A stretch of 64,000 nucleotides of DNA from Solen grandis (GCA_021229015.1 CM037782.1:60794387-60858386); one strand, 5' to 3'. Positions 45,556 through 58,881 are shown, counted from the stretch's first letter. Made by a program: numbers and translations. Notes: generated by a model from the sequence alone, not told the origin.

Positions 45556-48500
45556 AAAATTAGTTAACTAAACATAGGCGTACCGCCATTGAAAAAAAAT
45601 CCGTAATAAATTTCGAAGACTCGATTAAGCGTACTTGGTTTTATAACAAGTATGTACACACATCAGAAGCAGCGATTCAATAAGTAAGCAACGTGTATCT
45701 ATTTGATAACCACCAGGCGTCCAAATCGGATAAAAATCCTATGATATGGCCTGTCAATTGGCACACAATTATTGATTACGTCATCAGTAATTGATCACTA
45801 CAAGTTAACAATCCGGGATCCCCAGTATCGCGGTAAGGCCGTATCTTTACAGGGTTGTTCTTGGGACAACACCAAGGTGTAGGGCGCGTATTAATCCACG
45901 GGATAATGAAGTAATTATGCAGTAATAGCAATGATAAACAATATCACTATCAATTAATTTGGCACCCCAGTGCTTAGCAATAAAATACTCCGCGGTAGCC
46001 CAGTTACCACACCGACGGGGGGAACCTTGTTAGCACATCATCTCTGATGGAGCCGCTTTGTTTTAGGCTTTATTGGACAAGGAGGCTTCATTTATATGAT
46101 ATGCGTATTTTGACGCTTTCGTGGTAATGTTTCAAGAATAACTCATTTCTTATTTGGTACGCAAATGATCATAAGATCTGAAAAATTAGGAACAGTGTTC
46201 AGTTTTATTTTTTATTTCGATATATATACTTTTTATTTATTTATTTATACATTGCATACATTTGTTTACTTAATACTCAAACTTCATTTTCTTTCGGTTT
46301 ATATTCTAATCGATTAACAAATATGTATAGCCAATTTACCATAGAAAAATAAACAAGCATGGCATCAAAGCATTGCAAACTCAAATTGTTTCCTTGACAA
46401 TCGTGTTTCTGTGTTGCTGTTATTCTGTGGAATATTCATTTTAGTGCTGTTGTAATTATTTCCTCTAGTAATAAATTATCGTATTTTTCCTTTCCCCTGC
46501 TTTTTCACGAAGCTTTTCGTGAAGCTACCAAAATTTTAAGTTATTATTTCTTTTCTTTTCTTCATCGTTTGTAAATCTGTATTCAAAATGAACCAATCAC
46601 CCTCTAAGCCGCACTTCACAAGCTATGTCCTGGCTTCCGCTGTACTATAGGAGATTTCCTATGTTGACATAGTATGCACAAAAAAGGCCATGTCATTCAC
46701 GTAGCTTTCTATTCTATTAACCCGAAAACAAACGAGGGCGACGAACAAAAGTGAAATCTTGATCACTTGTATATACTTGAGTGTGTATGAACTTACTGCG
46801 TATTGTGCAGAGACATAAGAGTTTGTATTACATATTGAAATGTAAGAAGGATGAATAAAATAAAGATCAAGGGGTTAGCGAGGAAAAATAACACGAATAA
46901 ATGAAGTCTTTGAGGTAGTGATGGTGGTTAAAATTAGTGTGGGGTATCTTGATGTTTAAACAGCTGTGGGATTGAAATGAAGTGTTTTGGGGGTTGGTTG
47001 TGTGTTAACAGCAAGTATTACATATGTTATAATCAAAACAGAAGGGAAACGATGGGTATTTTATTGACATGATGTTTCTCATTAGTACAAACTCAAATAT
47101 AGATATGACGTATGATTGAGCAATTGATAATTCACTTTAAAACACCATGTAAAAAAACAACAACAAAATCTTGTCTATTATTATAGTCTATAATTGTTTG
47201 TTTGTTTGAAAAGGACCGTATAAGTTTGATACAAAATGTCCAGCAATCTTTGTTAGTGCTAAATGATAATCAAGTATTTAAGAAAAAATATATAATTCTT
47301 GATTCCTTAATAAAGATATCTCAGAGATAGACAAATAATTTCTTATCAGATAGTTGGTCAGGAAGATAACGACATTATGTCGGCTTAGTAAGGAGTAGTT
47401 TGTCAAACAAAAATTTCGATGTATTCCTACCTTGCAGGAACGTAGCAAGTCGTACGTGTAATTCAAGTTTGATTTTTTTATGTCACCGGGAGATATCCTG
47501 ATTAAAATGAGAAGAAAACTTTAAATTTCCATCAAACAACAATTCATTTAAAGTGTGTTTGTAGCAACAAAAGTCACTAAGCTACGTCCCCGCCTTATTA
47601 AATACATGTAGCTTAGGTACATGTATAGCTTTGCTGATGGAAATCGAGCCAGTAACTTTTCGTGAATACAATCATAGCACAAAAAGAATATCCTAGCCAG
47701 CAGCTTGATAATTAAAGTACATTTCATTCCACTGCAGTAACCCTAATTTACTTTCACAGAATTCTGTTATTGTCATTAAGTTTCTGTTTACAAAATTCTT
47801 CTTCGTAGCTTATTGAAGATGCTGTTTACAAAACTCTTCTTCTTAGCTCATTGAAGAGGCTACAAAGAGATCATATGTAGTTGTTGTTTGCTGCTGCTGT
47901 TGTTGTTCTTGGTGATGTTTTAGATGTTACTGTAGAAGCAGCGTTTGCCGAAGTTTTCTCTGAAATTATTTCTGTGTTAATTAAATAAAGTAGCGAATTT
48001 TTCAAAAAAAAATATAATATATAAAGTTTGTCGTAATCCAATTAAACTTAATTCAAGTTTAAACATTTTCAAGAGTTTCTTATTTTTCAAAATATTTAAG
48101 GAAATAATGTAAAGAGTTAACTGTTAAAATAGTTTAAATTTTATCAGGGAAGAGAGAATGATGAAATACTCGCTATGAGTTTAATCATGATAAAAAAGGA
48201 GCTAATTCTGCACGTGTATCTCAGATCAAAACCAATTTCTGGTGCATTGGTTAGGCAAAGTATATCAACTGCTCATTTATCAGTTTTTTTCTGGAAAGTC
48301 ATGACTTTTTTAATGATGTCTTATAATATATAACAGAGAATCTGATCATTCAAAGTGCTGGCTGGAATTCAACCAACAAATAGCGTTATGTAATACTTAA
48401 ATCCTAAGGGGCTAATTTCATACTTATTTTTTGTTCCTCTAATAAAAGTAACCAAATATTTAATACGAAATATTCAAACATATGAATAAATTGACATACA

Positions 48501-49777
48501 TAATCACCTAAATGATTCACATATTTGCTGAGAAATGAAATATTCCGCTATTTATAATAAAAAAAAAAAGATGAAACTCGCCTCTAAGTATTTAAGTATT
48601 TCTTAGCGCTAAGTATTGTTGGTGGAATTCAAGCATGGAGGGTTTGTCAAATAAACTCTTTCATCATCAGCAATTCTTGACAAGTTTCTCGCATTTCTCA
48701 GCTTCACCAGAACATCAGTAGAGAAACGAGAGATTCCTCGATTGTGATTTTTTTTTCAAGACATAAGTGTAAAGGCTTGCTAATAGACTGGTTATATATT
48801 TTCTCTGCTTGTAGTATTCGACAAACAAGTGTAAAATGCATCTATTGTAACTTATTTTATCTCTTTTTTATCTTTTTATTTCTATTTATTTATTTTTTTA
48901 GCTGTCGTCAAACATGTCCTCGCAGTGTAATATTTGTGTGTCATGGAAGAAGATCAGGAAAAAAATAGTGTAATATACTAAAACAGTAAATAAAATTCGC
49001 TTTAATCGACACATTTCCTCTTTTTCGCTCACTTTTGCACAAATTTCTCCCCCTCTCTTTCTCTCTCTCTTAGTATAGAAATATAAGAAGAAATATATTC
49101 TGAATTGTCGGGTAAACCGATATATGTATACGTAATTGGAAGGTATGAATCATTTATCATTTTATGAATGAGTGCATTTTGCTTGTGTAGATTTTTTTTT
49201 ATTTTAGATAACGAATTTATCTTTAATGAGGATGTCAATATATTGACATCATAGTGAAAATTGAAAATTCATTAAACAAACTAATTAGGAAAACCGCAAT
49301 CAAAATTTAAATATAATTTCATGCATACTTTGATAGTTTTATTAAGATAAAAATAAATCAAAGTGTCTTTCTTAATTAAACATTAATGTCGCTTGAACAA
49401 TAACTTTACACGCATTGTTTCGTTATTTCCTCTTTTATTACTTTTATTTTAAGGCATAAAAAGATTTTCCTCTTAGACCAAAAATTGTGTAAAAAAAAAA
49501 AAAAAAAAAAAGCATGCCAGACATCATATTGATTTTACTGGAACAAGGCAGGTAGTCTTACTGACTTCTATTCTGTACTTGACCTAAAATATGGATAAAT
49601 TTTCCAAAAAGGATACTAGCAACATTGCTAAATAAAATATAATAGTTTGAGTAGAACGTATTAATTACTGAAATTTGAAATGTTGGGTACTGGTTTTGCA
49701 TTCTCATTTATTAAAAATAATTTTTATTTTCTTCTTCTTTTTTTCCAGTGTAACTCTATAAATTGAAGCAGTACCGT

Positions 49778-49810
<33 letters not shown>
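49778..49810. repeat. (AAT)n microsatellite
   Basis: Eleven AAT units in AT-rich intergenic DNA. Confidence 0.9.
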
Positions 49811-50918
49811 TTAATTATAATATTAAATAGAAGTATTATCATCATACAAAAAAATTCTTCCAAGTTTTGAATGAATGATATATAACAGACTACATTCATT
49901 TGTTTGGAACACTGAGACTGAAAATACTGTTCTTTGATATACTCACCCATTTATCATGAGAACTCACGGATAAATATTTACTAATACATGTCCTTTGTCT
50001 TTTTCTTCTCACAGTTTTAAAGAGTGAAAAATAAAGATGAAGAGAGATAAAAAGAGAAAAGCCTAAGCTTGTGTTCGCCCTTTAGCCCATTGAGCTATTA
50101 TATACAGTACTACGGTAACAAATCTAAAATCTATTTTTCAAAAGCGTTTTTTTGTTATCTGTAACACTCGTAAAAAGCGTCTCATAGCACACTCGATATC
50201 ACCGACTTCTGTCGTTCATGATCCTAATTGTTACAACTACAGTATGAATGAAGAGGGACCCAGGAATTTCAAGTGGGTTTTTTTCCATGCTCCGGTTTTT
50301 ATGCATTTCAGATAATGTGTAAAACGATAATAACAGGTCTGCATTGAAGTTTGAGGACCACATGGGAATATTATATAGTAGAGACTTCGCTGTTATAAGT
50401 GCACTTAAGAACACTTTATGTTGCAAAAAATGGGAAATATGTATATTCAATGAGTTTTATATTCGATAGGGAAAAATAGCGTGTCACTTTCATTTCATTG
50501 ATAAGCATGTGTTTTTTATGGTAATTTGGATAAATAAAAAATCATAGCTAAATATTGAATATATTATGCAATTAAATTATCATTAGAAAAGGGGTTCTTT
50601 AATTCTTTTGCATTCTTCTGATAATTTTAGGGTAACATAATTATGTACTTTTTTTTCATTTAACTGTATTCTATATTCATTTCGTTCTCCGTGATGGAAT
50701 CAATAAAACACGATATTAGGAATTTGAAAATGAGAGAAAGTAAAAATGGAGACATTTTTTTCTCTTTTTTACAAGTTTAATGATCATGTCACAAGAAAAA
50801 CTAATGACTTTATTATATAAAGAAATAATATAGCACAATAATCATACAGGCGTACGGATAGGAAAACTGCATGGCACTGGGCGTACATACATGCAGTTAC
50901 CACAACAACAAAATAATC

Positions 50919-50924
50919 TTTATT
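50919..50924 (-). terminator. Candidate foxD polyadenylation signal
   Basis: AATAAA on the minus strand about 590 bp after the foxD stop. Equal candidates lie at 51070-51075 and 50809-50814, so the 3' UTR is probably 0.45-0.7 kb. The motif is common in AT-rich DNA. Confidence 0.25.
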
Positions 50925-51515
50925 TTATATTTCGCTAAAATGCCATCATTTGTGACCGGAAACAGTACAGTATACAAATCACACAATTACTTTGGTTCTC
51001 AGCTGTTTAACTTGTTAACAATACATCACATACAAACGAGGTAGTAAATTCCATCAAATGTAATTTAAATTTATTAATTAATCAACCAATATACAATACT
51101 GAAAGGTTACGAAAAAATTTTAACCAATAAATTGCGAAAACAAAAACCACACGAAGGTTGGTCGTACTGAATTCGATTTCATGCAAAATAAACAGAATTA
51201 AATTAAATCACCAGAAGTTGAACACTTGATAAATCTGATTCATTAAAACATTTTTGATAATTAGATATATTTTATAAAATATCATATATAATACTTACAT
51301 AAGCCTTTATCGCCATGTCCGTGAACCATATTAATAAAATTAATTAAAACACATTTTCATTAGTATTGCGTGAAATAACGACACCTAGATCAAGTAAAAT
51401 AATCTTGAATTGCAACGTTCAAAAAGAACAGTTGATTAAAGTGAATGGCAGTTACATGGAAACTAGATCACAATATAAAGATAACAAGGGTGAGGTTCTG
51501 GGCTCATCCTTGGCC

Positions 51516-53075
51516 TCACCGCTGCCACGCTTGGAGTCCCTGCAGGCCGTAAAGTTGCAAGTATTGTCTATATTTCTCAATGTCTAAAGCATTCAAAGCT
51601 GCGTGATTCACGTAAGGTGTCAAGTATGTGTTATTTCCTAATCTACTCATGTCTATTGCACCTGACCGCAAAGATGCGATGGAATTTAACGAACTCATCA
51701 CTGTCGTCGGTAATCCGACGGGTCTGTAAGGTGAGATTGCTGATGCCGCCGGTGGACTTACCGGCGGTGGAGATTTCTTTGGTCGCTCTGTTTTGGTTCC
51801 TATTATGCTATCAATGGAGAATGCTTTTGCTGCTGCTGATGATGATGACGACGACGTTGAAGATGGCGGGGATGATGCCGAGGTGGGCGTGGTCGGAGAC
51901 GTTGTCACTGGATGTACGGGGGACGTGGGTAGGGAATGACTCATCGCGGGGGACATATACGCCGGATGGTTTGCTAACTGCGCACGTGTAAGTTCATTTT
52001 GAGCACGAGCAAGCTCATTTGGAGTCAAAAATGGCAAATGCGACGGCAGTGGTGCCGTCATGTAAGGATACGGAAACCCTGCCATTCCATTGGAATGCGG
52101 TCCTTGGGGAATGAACCCATGATGGTGGTGATAATATCCGTCAGGTCCACCCATAAACGGACCCCCGTGACCCATCAGTTCGCTCTGGTTGCGTTTAAAT
52201 CTTTTTCTCCTTCGCAGAAAGCTGCCGTTGTCGAACATGTCTTCGCTGGCTGGGTCCAATGTCCAGTAGTTGCCTTTCCCGGGATTGCCTGGCTCTCTTG
52301 GAATTTTCACGAAGCAGTCATTTAGTGAGAGATTATGTCTAATACTGTTCTGCCAAGCAGGAAACTTTTCTCTGTAATAAGGAAACCTGCTCATAATGAA
52401 TTCACAAATTCCTGACAGCGTCAGTTTCTTGTTTTCTGATTGCAATACGGCCATCGTTATCAATGCAATGTATGAATACGGCGGCTTCACCAAATTAGAT
52501 TTTGCGTTTTTCTTGTTATTTGTTCCTGGAATGTTTGCCATGATTTTATTATCGTCACCAGGTGTCAAGCTGTCGGCAATACTGTCATCAAGTTTATTCG
52601 AATCCATTGACTCGTCCGGATCAAAGTCATGATGGACTGGAGACGATATAGGAGACTGAACCGGAGACCCCATTTGATGTCGCACACCTTCTCCGACAGG
52701 ATCCAGTTCTTCGTCGGATTCATATTTTCCAACAGGAGTGGACGACCTTGCACCAAAATGTTGGTTCACCTCTGAGTGTTCGGTAAGTTCCGATTTTTCG
52801 GTATGTAGGTTTTGATACAGTTTTTCTTCCTTTGCCACACCATAGTCAATAGTTTGTTCCTGATTGCCAGTTGCTGGAAACAAATATCTTTGTCTATTTT
52901 CACAGTCATTATTCAAATTCATACATTTTCCCATAATGTCGGGATGAACCGACGGCGGGTTACTTCCTGCCGGCGGGGAAGCGTTTATCTGTTGTCCACG
53001 TTGATCCATGAAGCTTTCACGTCCCGGAAAGTTCGTCCGTATGTCCACCACAGATGATTCTCCGTCAAATCGCAT
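51516..53075 (-). CDS. foxD: FoxD-class forkhead transcription factor, single exon, 519 aa
   Basis: The forkhead domain spans residues ~197-296 (genomic 52188-52487). It opens with [15 protein letters not shown] and includes [36 protein letters not shown] and [15 protein letters not shown]. The SGICEFI and [14 protein letters not shown] segments are typical of FoxD. The N-terminal part is acidic (~118-176: [21 protein letters not shown]). The C-terminal part is rich in Pro, Ser and Ala, with a four-His tract (316-319), a Ser tract (~400-413) and FSIDSIIG at 419-426 (51798-51821), an Eh1-like motif that binds Groucho co-repressors in FoxD proteins. Length is normal and no intron is needed, as in most FoxD genes. 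The start is bounded by an in-frame TAA 9 bp upstream (53082-53084); GACATGC is an acceptable start context. Family role: nuclear, mostly repressive regulator in development. Whether it is the only foxD of this animal cannot be seen here. Confidence 0.96.
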   Translation of the reverse strand: MRFDGESSVVDIRTNFPGRESFMDQRGQQINASPPAGSNPPSVHPDIMGKCMNLNNDCENRQRYLFPATGNQEQTIDYGVAKEEKLYQNLHTEKSELTEHSEVNQHFGARSSTPVGKYESDEELDPVGEGVRHQMGSPVQSPISSPVHHDFDPDESMDSNKLDDSIADSLTPGDDNKIMANIPGTNNKKNAKSNLVKPPYSYIALITMAVLQSENKKLTLSGICEFIMSRFPYYREKFPAWQNSIRHNLSLNDCFVKIPREPGNPGKGNYWTLDPASEDMFDNGSFLRRRKRFKRNQSELMGHGGPFMGGPDGYYHHHHGFIPQGPHSNGMAGFPYPYMTAPLPSHLPFLTPNELARAQNELTRAQLANHPAYMSPAMSHSLPTSPVHPVTTSPTTPTSASSPPSSTSSSSSSAAAKAFSIDSIIGTKTERPKKSPPPVSPPAASAISPYRPVGLPTTVMSSLNSIASLRSGAIDMSRLGNNTYLTPYVNHAALNALDIEKYRQYLQLYGLQGLQAWQR

Positions 53076-53269
53076 GTCAATTTATTTAATTTGTTTTTCT
53101 CAAATGGTGTCAGTTTCAAGTAAGATGCAATTGTTGGTCATACACTCAAGATAACAAACACAATTTACAAATCCTTTTGACAAAATTGAAATGCCGTCGT
53201 CTTGAACATGATACTATTACAAGTTCACAAATTTAACATGTTCGTGATCACGAGATTTTAACTTCAATT

Positions 53270-53440
53270 GATTCATTTATACAATATATACCGCATTTAA
53301 TCCAGCAGTGAGCCTAATATCTCGTTTAGGAGGCCACCCAGCAGTAAAATCCTTATCTCAAACTTCTCCATCTAGTTACAGAAGCAACCAATCACAGTTC
53401 TCCAATTCATATGAGATGCGCGAATACGTCACGTGACCAT
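53270..53440 (-). promoter_or_regulatory. Candidate foxD core promoter
   Basis: Read on the minus strand, GTATAAAT (53275-53282) and TATATA lie about 200 bp upstream of the foxD ATG. Inverted CCAAT boxes lie at about 53388 and 53403 and a CACGTG E-box at 53430-53435. The arrangement is plausible for a TATA/CCAAT promoter with a ~170-200 bp 5' UTR, but no start site can be proved. Confidence 0.4.
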
Positions 53441-55729
53441 TACCACAATCCCCGAACAGCGGTTATCGGGGAAGCGCCTCGGTTTAAACTCCGCCTACAA
53501 GAATCAATAGCCGATCTGGGAGAGCGAATGAGCGGTTCGCAAGAGTTATTTGCTGATCAGCTGCGATTTGACAACTCCGGCTTATATCAGCTCCTCTGGC
53601 AGGATTCAATTATCTTGGCATTCCAAATGGTTCGAACAAATGTAATACTACTTAGATGCGTTTGGGCTGCCACCAAAATATATATTATGGGAATGTTCCG
53701 CAAAACAATGAAAATATTAGTGTAGGACCATAATCGCATAATCCTAAGCTATCCTTCTGTGGAATTTGAATAGAGAGAGGTACAAACATACTTTAACTTC
53801 TTCTTTTCTTGTCCAAAAAGGATTGTAATATGGCTAAAGAAATGTTGACCGCTAGATAATCAATCATTTGCTAATATTTTTGCAGGGTTAAAGCCTTTTA
53901 AATCCGTCTTAAGCTTTTCTTCAGTAAGAAAATGGGTAGGAACATTAGGTGAAAATAAACATTTACTTCGTAAATATTATTTTATCTATATTACCGTCAA
54001 ATGTGACATCTGTTTGTCAAAATGTTGTCTTAGAGAGGCTCAATTTAAAATAAACAATATATTACAGTTTTATACCCGGATAATAAACTTTTGCAAAATT
54101 AAAGAAAATATTTTGCGGCGCGGGAGATGTCTCGGTACCACTGGACAGGTCTTTATTGCCACCACATAATTATTAGAGATTTCACTAATTTGTCTTCAAC
54201 ATGTTAAGTAGTTTCTTTAATTGAAGACGTAATGGCAGTACTAGTTGTTTTGTAAATATTTTTGAAGGGCCGTTACGATAGTCTATAGCCCTGATTTTTG
54301 CTGAACAAATGTTTTCTCAAATGTTTTTTCAACCCCTTTCGCCGCACTGTCATGTTTATAAATATGTTAGTATATGTACTAATTGTTAAAATGTCCATTC
54401 ATAAACATTTTTGTGTCAAGTGCTTCGAACACCGTGAGAATTTTATTCGCCCGCCACAATTTTTTTCCAATTCATATTTTTAATGGAAGAAATATTTTAA
54501 ATGCATATTTTTACGATGTTTAATTTCTGAACGTTATTTGTTTGCAAATTTAAAACTATAATAATGAACTTCAATGATGCCGACTGTTCATATTAGGTCC
54601 AACGGGCCAGTGTATATATATTTATGTTTATATAAAAATTTGTATATAAATATGCAAAAATACTGCACAATGTCACATTGATAAATAAACATTCGCTTAG
54701 TTATTTAACTATAATTATGAACATTAAAAAATACAAACGTTCATCATCATTTTCATCATAATTGTCGTCGGATGATGATGATGGTGATCTTATTATTATT
54801 ATTATTAGCAGCAGCAGCAGGAGCATTGCTTTTTATCATTGTTTTCTATTTTCCCAAAGTTCTGCTTATGTTGTTTAATTGATAATTAATTGATATCGAT
54901 CATAAGCGATACATTTTTGTTAATTATTTAATGACTTTGAACAATTATCATTATTTTGAATCATTCTTTTTCATGAATATTTTTAATAATTACATTATCT
55001 GTCAGCTTTCATAAGTTATGAAAGCATTTCATTTCCAGTGTACATACTCATGTACGAGGATGAGGCTTTAAGATCAAAATAAAGTAAAGAAAAAAAAAAT
55101 TAATAAAGATAAAACATTCATTCATTCAGGTGATAAATAAGGCACGAATATGTGCAGGGCCGAATGAAACCCTCTTTATCAGTAGTAGCATCAGCAACAG
55201 TAAGCACAGAATTTGATCCGCAGAATTGAGAAGCCGTTGTCCCTTGGGCCCGTCTTTCAACAGATGATAGAATCGTATTAATGGGAGATTTCCGTTACTT
55301 TTCAAACAAGATGGTCCCGAGGTGGGCAGCTGACGTTATCAATTTATCTTCATCAGGTTTGCTGGTGTTAACTAGGTCTTCCTAGTACGCATTGTGGTCA
55401 TTCCTGCAATAAAGTGACCAGTCGTATCCGAGGTGACGTCTACATATTGGTGATTGATTGGTGAAAGGCCGTGAGTGAAAGAAATCGCGCACTTTTCAGG
55501 CCCCTCGACAACAATCTGTGGATCTACTGAAAAAGGTGTTAAGGTTTTGTACGATTTGAAAGCTACCGAGAAATTGACCCAATTGACCGGTATGAACCAG
55601 ATCCAGTCTGCGAGTTACAGTTCCATTTAAAAGAGAATGTAACTCTGTTAAATATCGTTCATACTGTGACTTGCGTTCTGCTTGATCTAGCTTCGTAATG
55701 GTATAGTGTAGTTGACTTGTGAATTTGTG

Positions 55730-55795
55730 ATGATAGTGATTGTGATAGTGATGATGATGATGTTGTTGATGATGATGATGATGGTGGTGGTGATA
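55730..55795. repeat. (GAT)n microsatellite
   Basis: GATGAT/GTTGAT/GGTGGT series, imperfect. Confidence 0.85.
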
Positions 55796-55952
55796 GAGAA
55801 GCTGTTTCTGGTACTGGTGACGGGTGGGAATAGTAGTAATAACTTAATATGAAAGCAATAACAAAGAATTATCATCATCTATGTGATTATTGTTAATGAC
55901 TTTAGTGTAGATTAAATGTTACTGATATTAATAACGTGACATACACGGTAGG

Positions 55953-56064
55953 TGTAGTAGTAGTAGTAATAGTAGTAGTAGTAGTAGTTGTAGTAGAAGT
56001 AATAATAATAGTAGTAATAGTAGAAGTAATAATAATAATAGTAGTACATGTAGTTGTTGTTGTT
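55953..56064. repeat. (GTA)n/(AAT)n compound microsatellite
   Basis: Runs of GTA alternating with AAT units, ending in GTTGTTGTTGTCGTCG. Gives a spurious valine/isoleucine open frame. Confidence 0.9.
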
Positions 56065-57635
56065 GTCGTCGTAATTATGATGGTACCTCTTTTGAAAACT
56101 GCGAATAGGTCATTTAGCCCTTAGATATGTCAGATATTTTTTTCTCTAATAAATGATTCAAAAACTCCTATGAATTGCCAATACATAATATTTATGAGCA
56201 CTTTGTACTACTTAAAAAAGCCATATCGAATATTCCAAAACGAGTGAAAAGCTGTTATATACAATTTAAATGGCCATAAATCCTACTAACTCTGACACTT
56301 TTTTAACTATATACAAAATAACCCTATTAGTGTATACCCCTGATTCAAAACACGAATAGCATGTCTTTACATGCCATGACATAAATGCACCCGGTATATG
56401 CAACTATAAAATGATAAAAATATTAACATTAATTATGCAAAACATTCGATAGAGACAAACGGGGATTTAATGGCGGTATATAAACGTGTTCGAAAACCCA
56501 TTCGAGTGTTGTTTGGGTTTGTTCTGAGGTTTCCACTGTGAACGACATAATTGTTTAGCTGCTAAAATAGCTTTCAATATAATTTTTCAATGGGCAATTA
56601 TATAAAGAAAACACGGTAAGGGTTTGTGTATTATTTCTGGATAGCGTATGCATTTTGCTCGCACGGGATGCCCAGACGATACCTCCAAAGGAAGTCCGAA
56701 ACAATATTATGAATCCAACTATAATATGATTTATCAGCGTCTCAAGCAAACACACCCATTTCACGCTTTCTTACAAAAATTAAATCTAAACAGAATCGAT
56801 AAATATTAGCACACCTTCAAAGGCTACCACATGTGTTGTTTCTCTAACATATACTTTTTAATACTTATGGTATTAACATAATTCCGTTGTGGTGTACACT
56901 GTTTACGCGATCAGCACAGAGGTCTTCCAAACAACAACAAAAACCGCCATGTTGTTCCCATGTTATCCCCAAGTTTGGTCGATGTCCAACCGTTCCACTG
57001 TTGATAAGATGAAAATGAAAGCAATCTTGGAATCAAGTACTTCTCGATGCAGATGGATTGCTATCTAAATACATTATTATTGCCAACTTGATCCGATTCA
57101 CGCCCGCTGTTTTACAGTTTTGGGGAATTAACAAAACATCTTCAACAGCTACTGGCTTTCCCTCAATGTTGGGACCCTCTTTTTCACGTGCGTGGTGAAT
57201 GATCAATATGAAAACGTTCTCGAGCGGTTAGATTTCATGGCGAGCATTTTGAATCTAGTTTGAAATGAAAAATCGAGGCACTCATAACGAACGAGAATTT
57301 GTTTGCATACGTGAGGGTACAAACATACAAACCACATCATTAAAAAAAGGCAAAAAAGAAAATGTATGAAGATCAATCAGAGGAAATCTTGCTCTCTATC
57401 AACTTATGTTAATATGAACATGGAGGTAGGATAAAGCTAAAACATTTTTTTTACTGAGAGCGACAAACAAGAAGTCGTAATGTTGTCTGCATTTTTTCTA
57501 TACGTGTGTATTTCAGAAGAAAATATGCCTACTATCTTTTTTCTCATTCTCGATATTCCGCCAACCTCCGGCATCCCCCGTACAAATTTCGTTGACCCTG
57601 TTATTCTCTCCCCTCTCCCCAAATACGTTGATCCT

Positions 57636-57768
57636 GGCCCCGTGTTCTCGAAAATAAAAATTGTACTTAAGTATGATTTTCATACTTATACTCAAACTAT
57701 GTCCGTTAGTTTCTATGATACTCAGACTTTGAGCCTGAGATCGTAAGTGTTTTTGAGAACACGGCGCC
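57636..57768. mobile_element. Short TIR element family M4, copy 2
   Basis: 133 bp with ~19-bp inverted ends GGCCCCGTGTTCTCGAAAA and TTTTTGAGAACACGGCGCC. The interior shares TTGTACTTAAGTATGATTTT with the copy at 8245. Confidence 0.82.
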
Positions 57769-58879
57769 TATAGGGTAGAATTATTGTCAACTGCTTTTTA
57801 ACTGAGGGCTGTGGGATCAAATCGCAGGTGGGTCTTCTATTTTTTTTTCTGTGATCATTACTCCTGTATAACTCGTATCAAACTTAGAAAGAAAGGCATT
57901 TAATTTCATTTAAATGATTTAATATGGTATTTAAGTATTTCGAGTTCATGTTTCAAGCTAAAATTACGTTTGGTCTAAGGTGACCTGCCTCACTTCATGA
58001 TGATTATAATACTAAACACTGTGATAACATTTCATATTTTTTACATTCTTATTCAGCAATAAATCGCTGCAAAGTTTGAAGCAAGTCCCATGTTTGTACT
58101 CACAGCATGTAACCGACACTACACTTTTTAAGATTCAGTTTATTTATTAACATTTTTTTTTTAAAAAGACGCACTTTTAGCTATGAGTATATTAAGCCAG
58201 AGAGAGAGAGAGAGAAAAAAGAAAAAAAAATGTGCTTCTATTTCTCAGACCTGTATATGTATAACACATAAAATTGTTAAGCCAAGTCTTGTAAATAATT
58301 TTCACATTTCATAATAAAAACGTGTATTTTTATACCTTTTAGCATCTTTTGTTCATTCGGCATAGGGTCAAAATGAAAGTTACAGACAGTACAAATCATT
58401 CAAACTTAACCATTGTCAGACTAATATACTATTCTCTCGATATTTATTTTTGTATTTTTTTTATATAATACATTAAAGTCACAGAACTTTAAATCCCGCG
58501 CTGTGAACTAAATACTGGCTTTCTCTAATTTCTCGTTTTATCTATAATTTGACAGATGTCTAAGTATTAAAGCGTTTGAACGATTATTTAAACTGATAAA
58601 CCGGGGTATAAAACGGCAGTTTTCTCCGATTTGAGTCAACTCGAGGATTACATATGATATATACTTAGGTCCTTTGTGAAAGTTAACGCTAATTTATCAA
58701 TAGATCAAAATCTAGGAGAAGAAATAACATAAAAATTATTTCGGTGCGTAACTCACAACCTTTTTTTTTTCAAGTTAACATATGTTTGCACAATTATTCC
58801 AGTTTCCCCACTGCTGCAGCAGAACTTGCCATTTACTTGGGAGGCAATGTTGGGGTTATGCATCAATTAATTAATTAAA

Positions 58880-58881
58880 AT

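Larger units (their letters stand above)
38201..45700. other. Intergenic, between gap and foxD, left half
   Basis: Starts right of the N gap. Holds an NRF1-like site (38649), SINEs at 38795 and 40909, and a repeat-poor block at about 39650-40020. Then microsatellites, a Myb-type palindrome (42820-42840), and from 43000 to 45500 AT-rich DNA in which I see no gene or repeat family. Confidence 0.7.
45701..51515. other. Intergenic, downstream of foxD
   Basis: A repeat-poor block at about 45740-46130 stands out; the remainder is AT-rich with microsatellites and poly-A. The only open frames are short and lack family signatures. The last ~0.6 kb is probably the foxD 3' UTR. Confidence 0.7.
53441..57630. 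other. Upstream region of foxD
   Basis: Repeat-poor and richer in CpG near 53400-53640 and 55190-55550, with trinucleotide microsatellites at 55730 and 55953. No coding frame has family support. Probably regulatory DNA of foxD. Confidence 0.6.

Noticed and set aside
30263..51515. Hidden autonomous transposase or viral gene in the intergenic DNA
   Set aside because: No open frame shows transposase, reverse transcriptase, integrase or capsid motifs; all mobile DNA seen is non-autonomous.
53411..53725. 104-codon open frame upstream of foxD on the plus strand
   Set aside because: No family signature; overlaps the likely foxD promoter region. It is better explained as regulatory DNA.
55936..56124. 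Valine-rich small protein
   Set aside because: Direct translation of (GTA)n/(AAT)n microsatellites.
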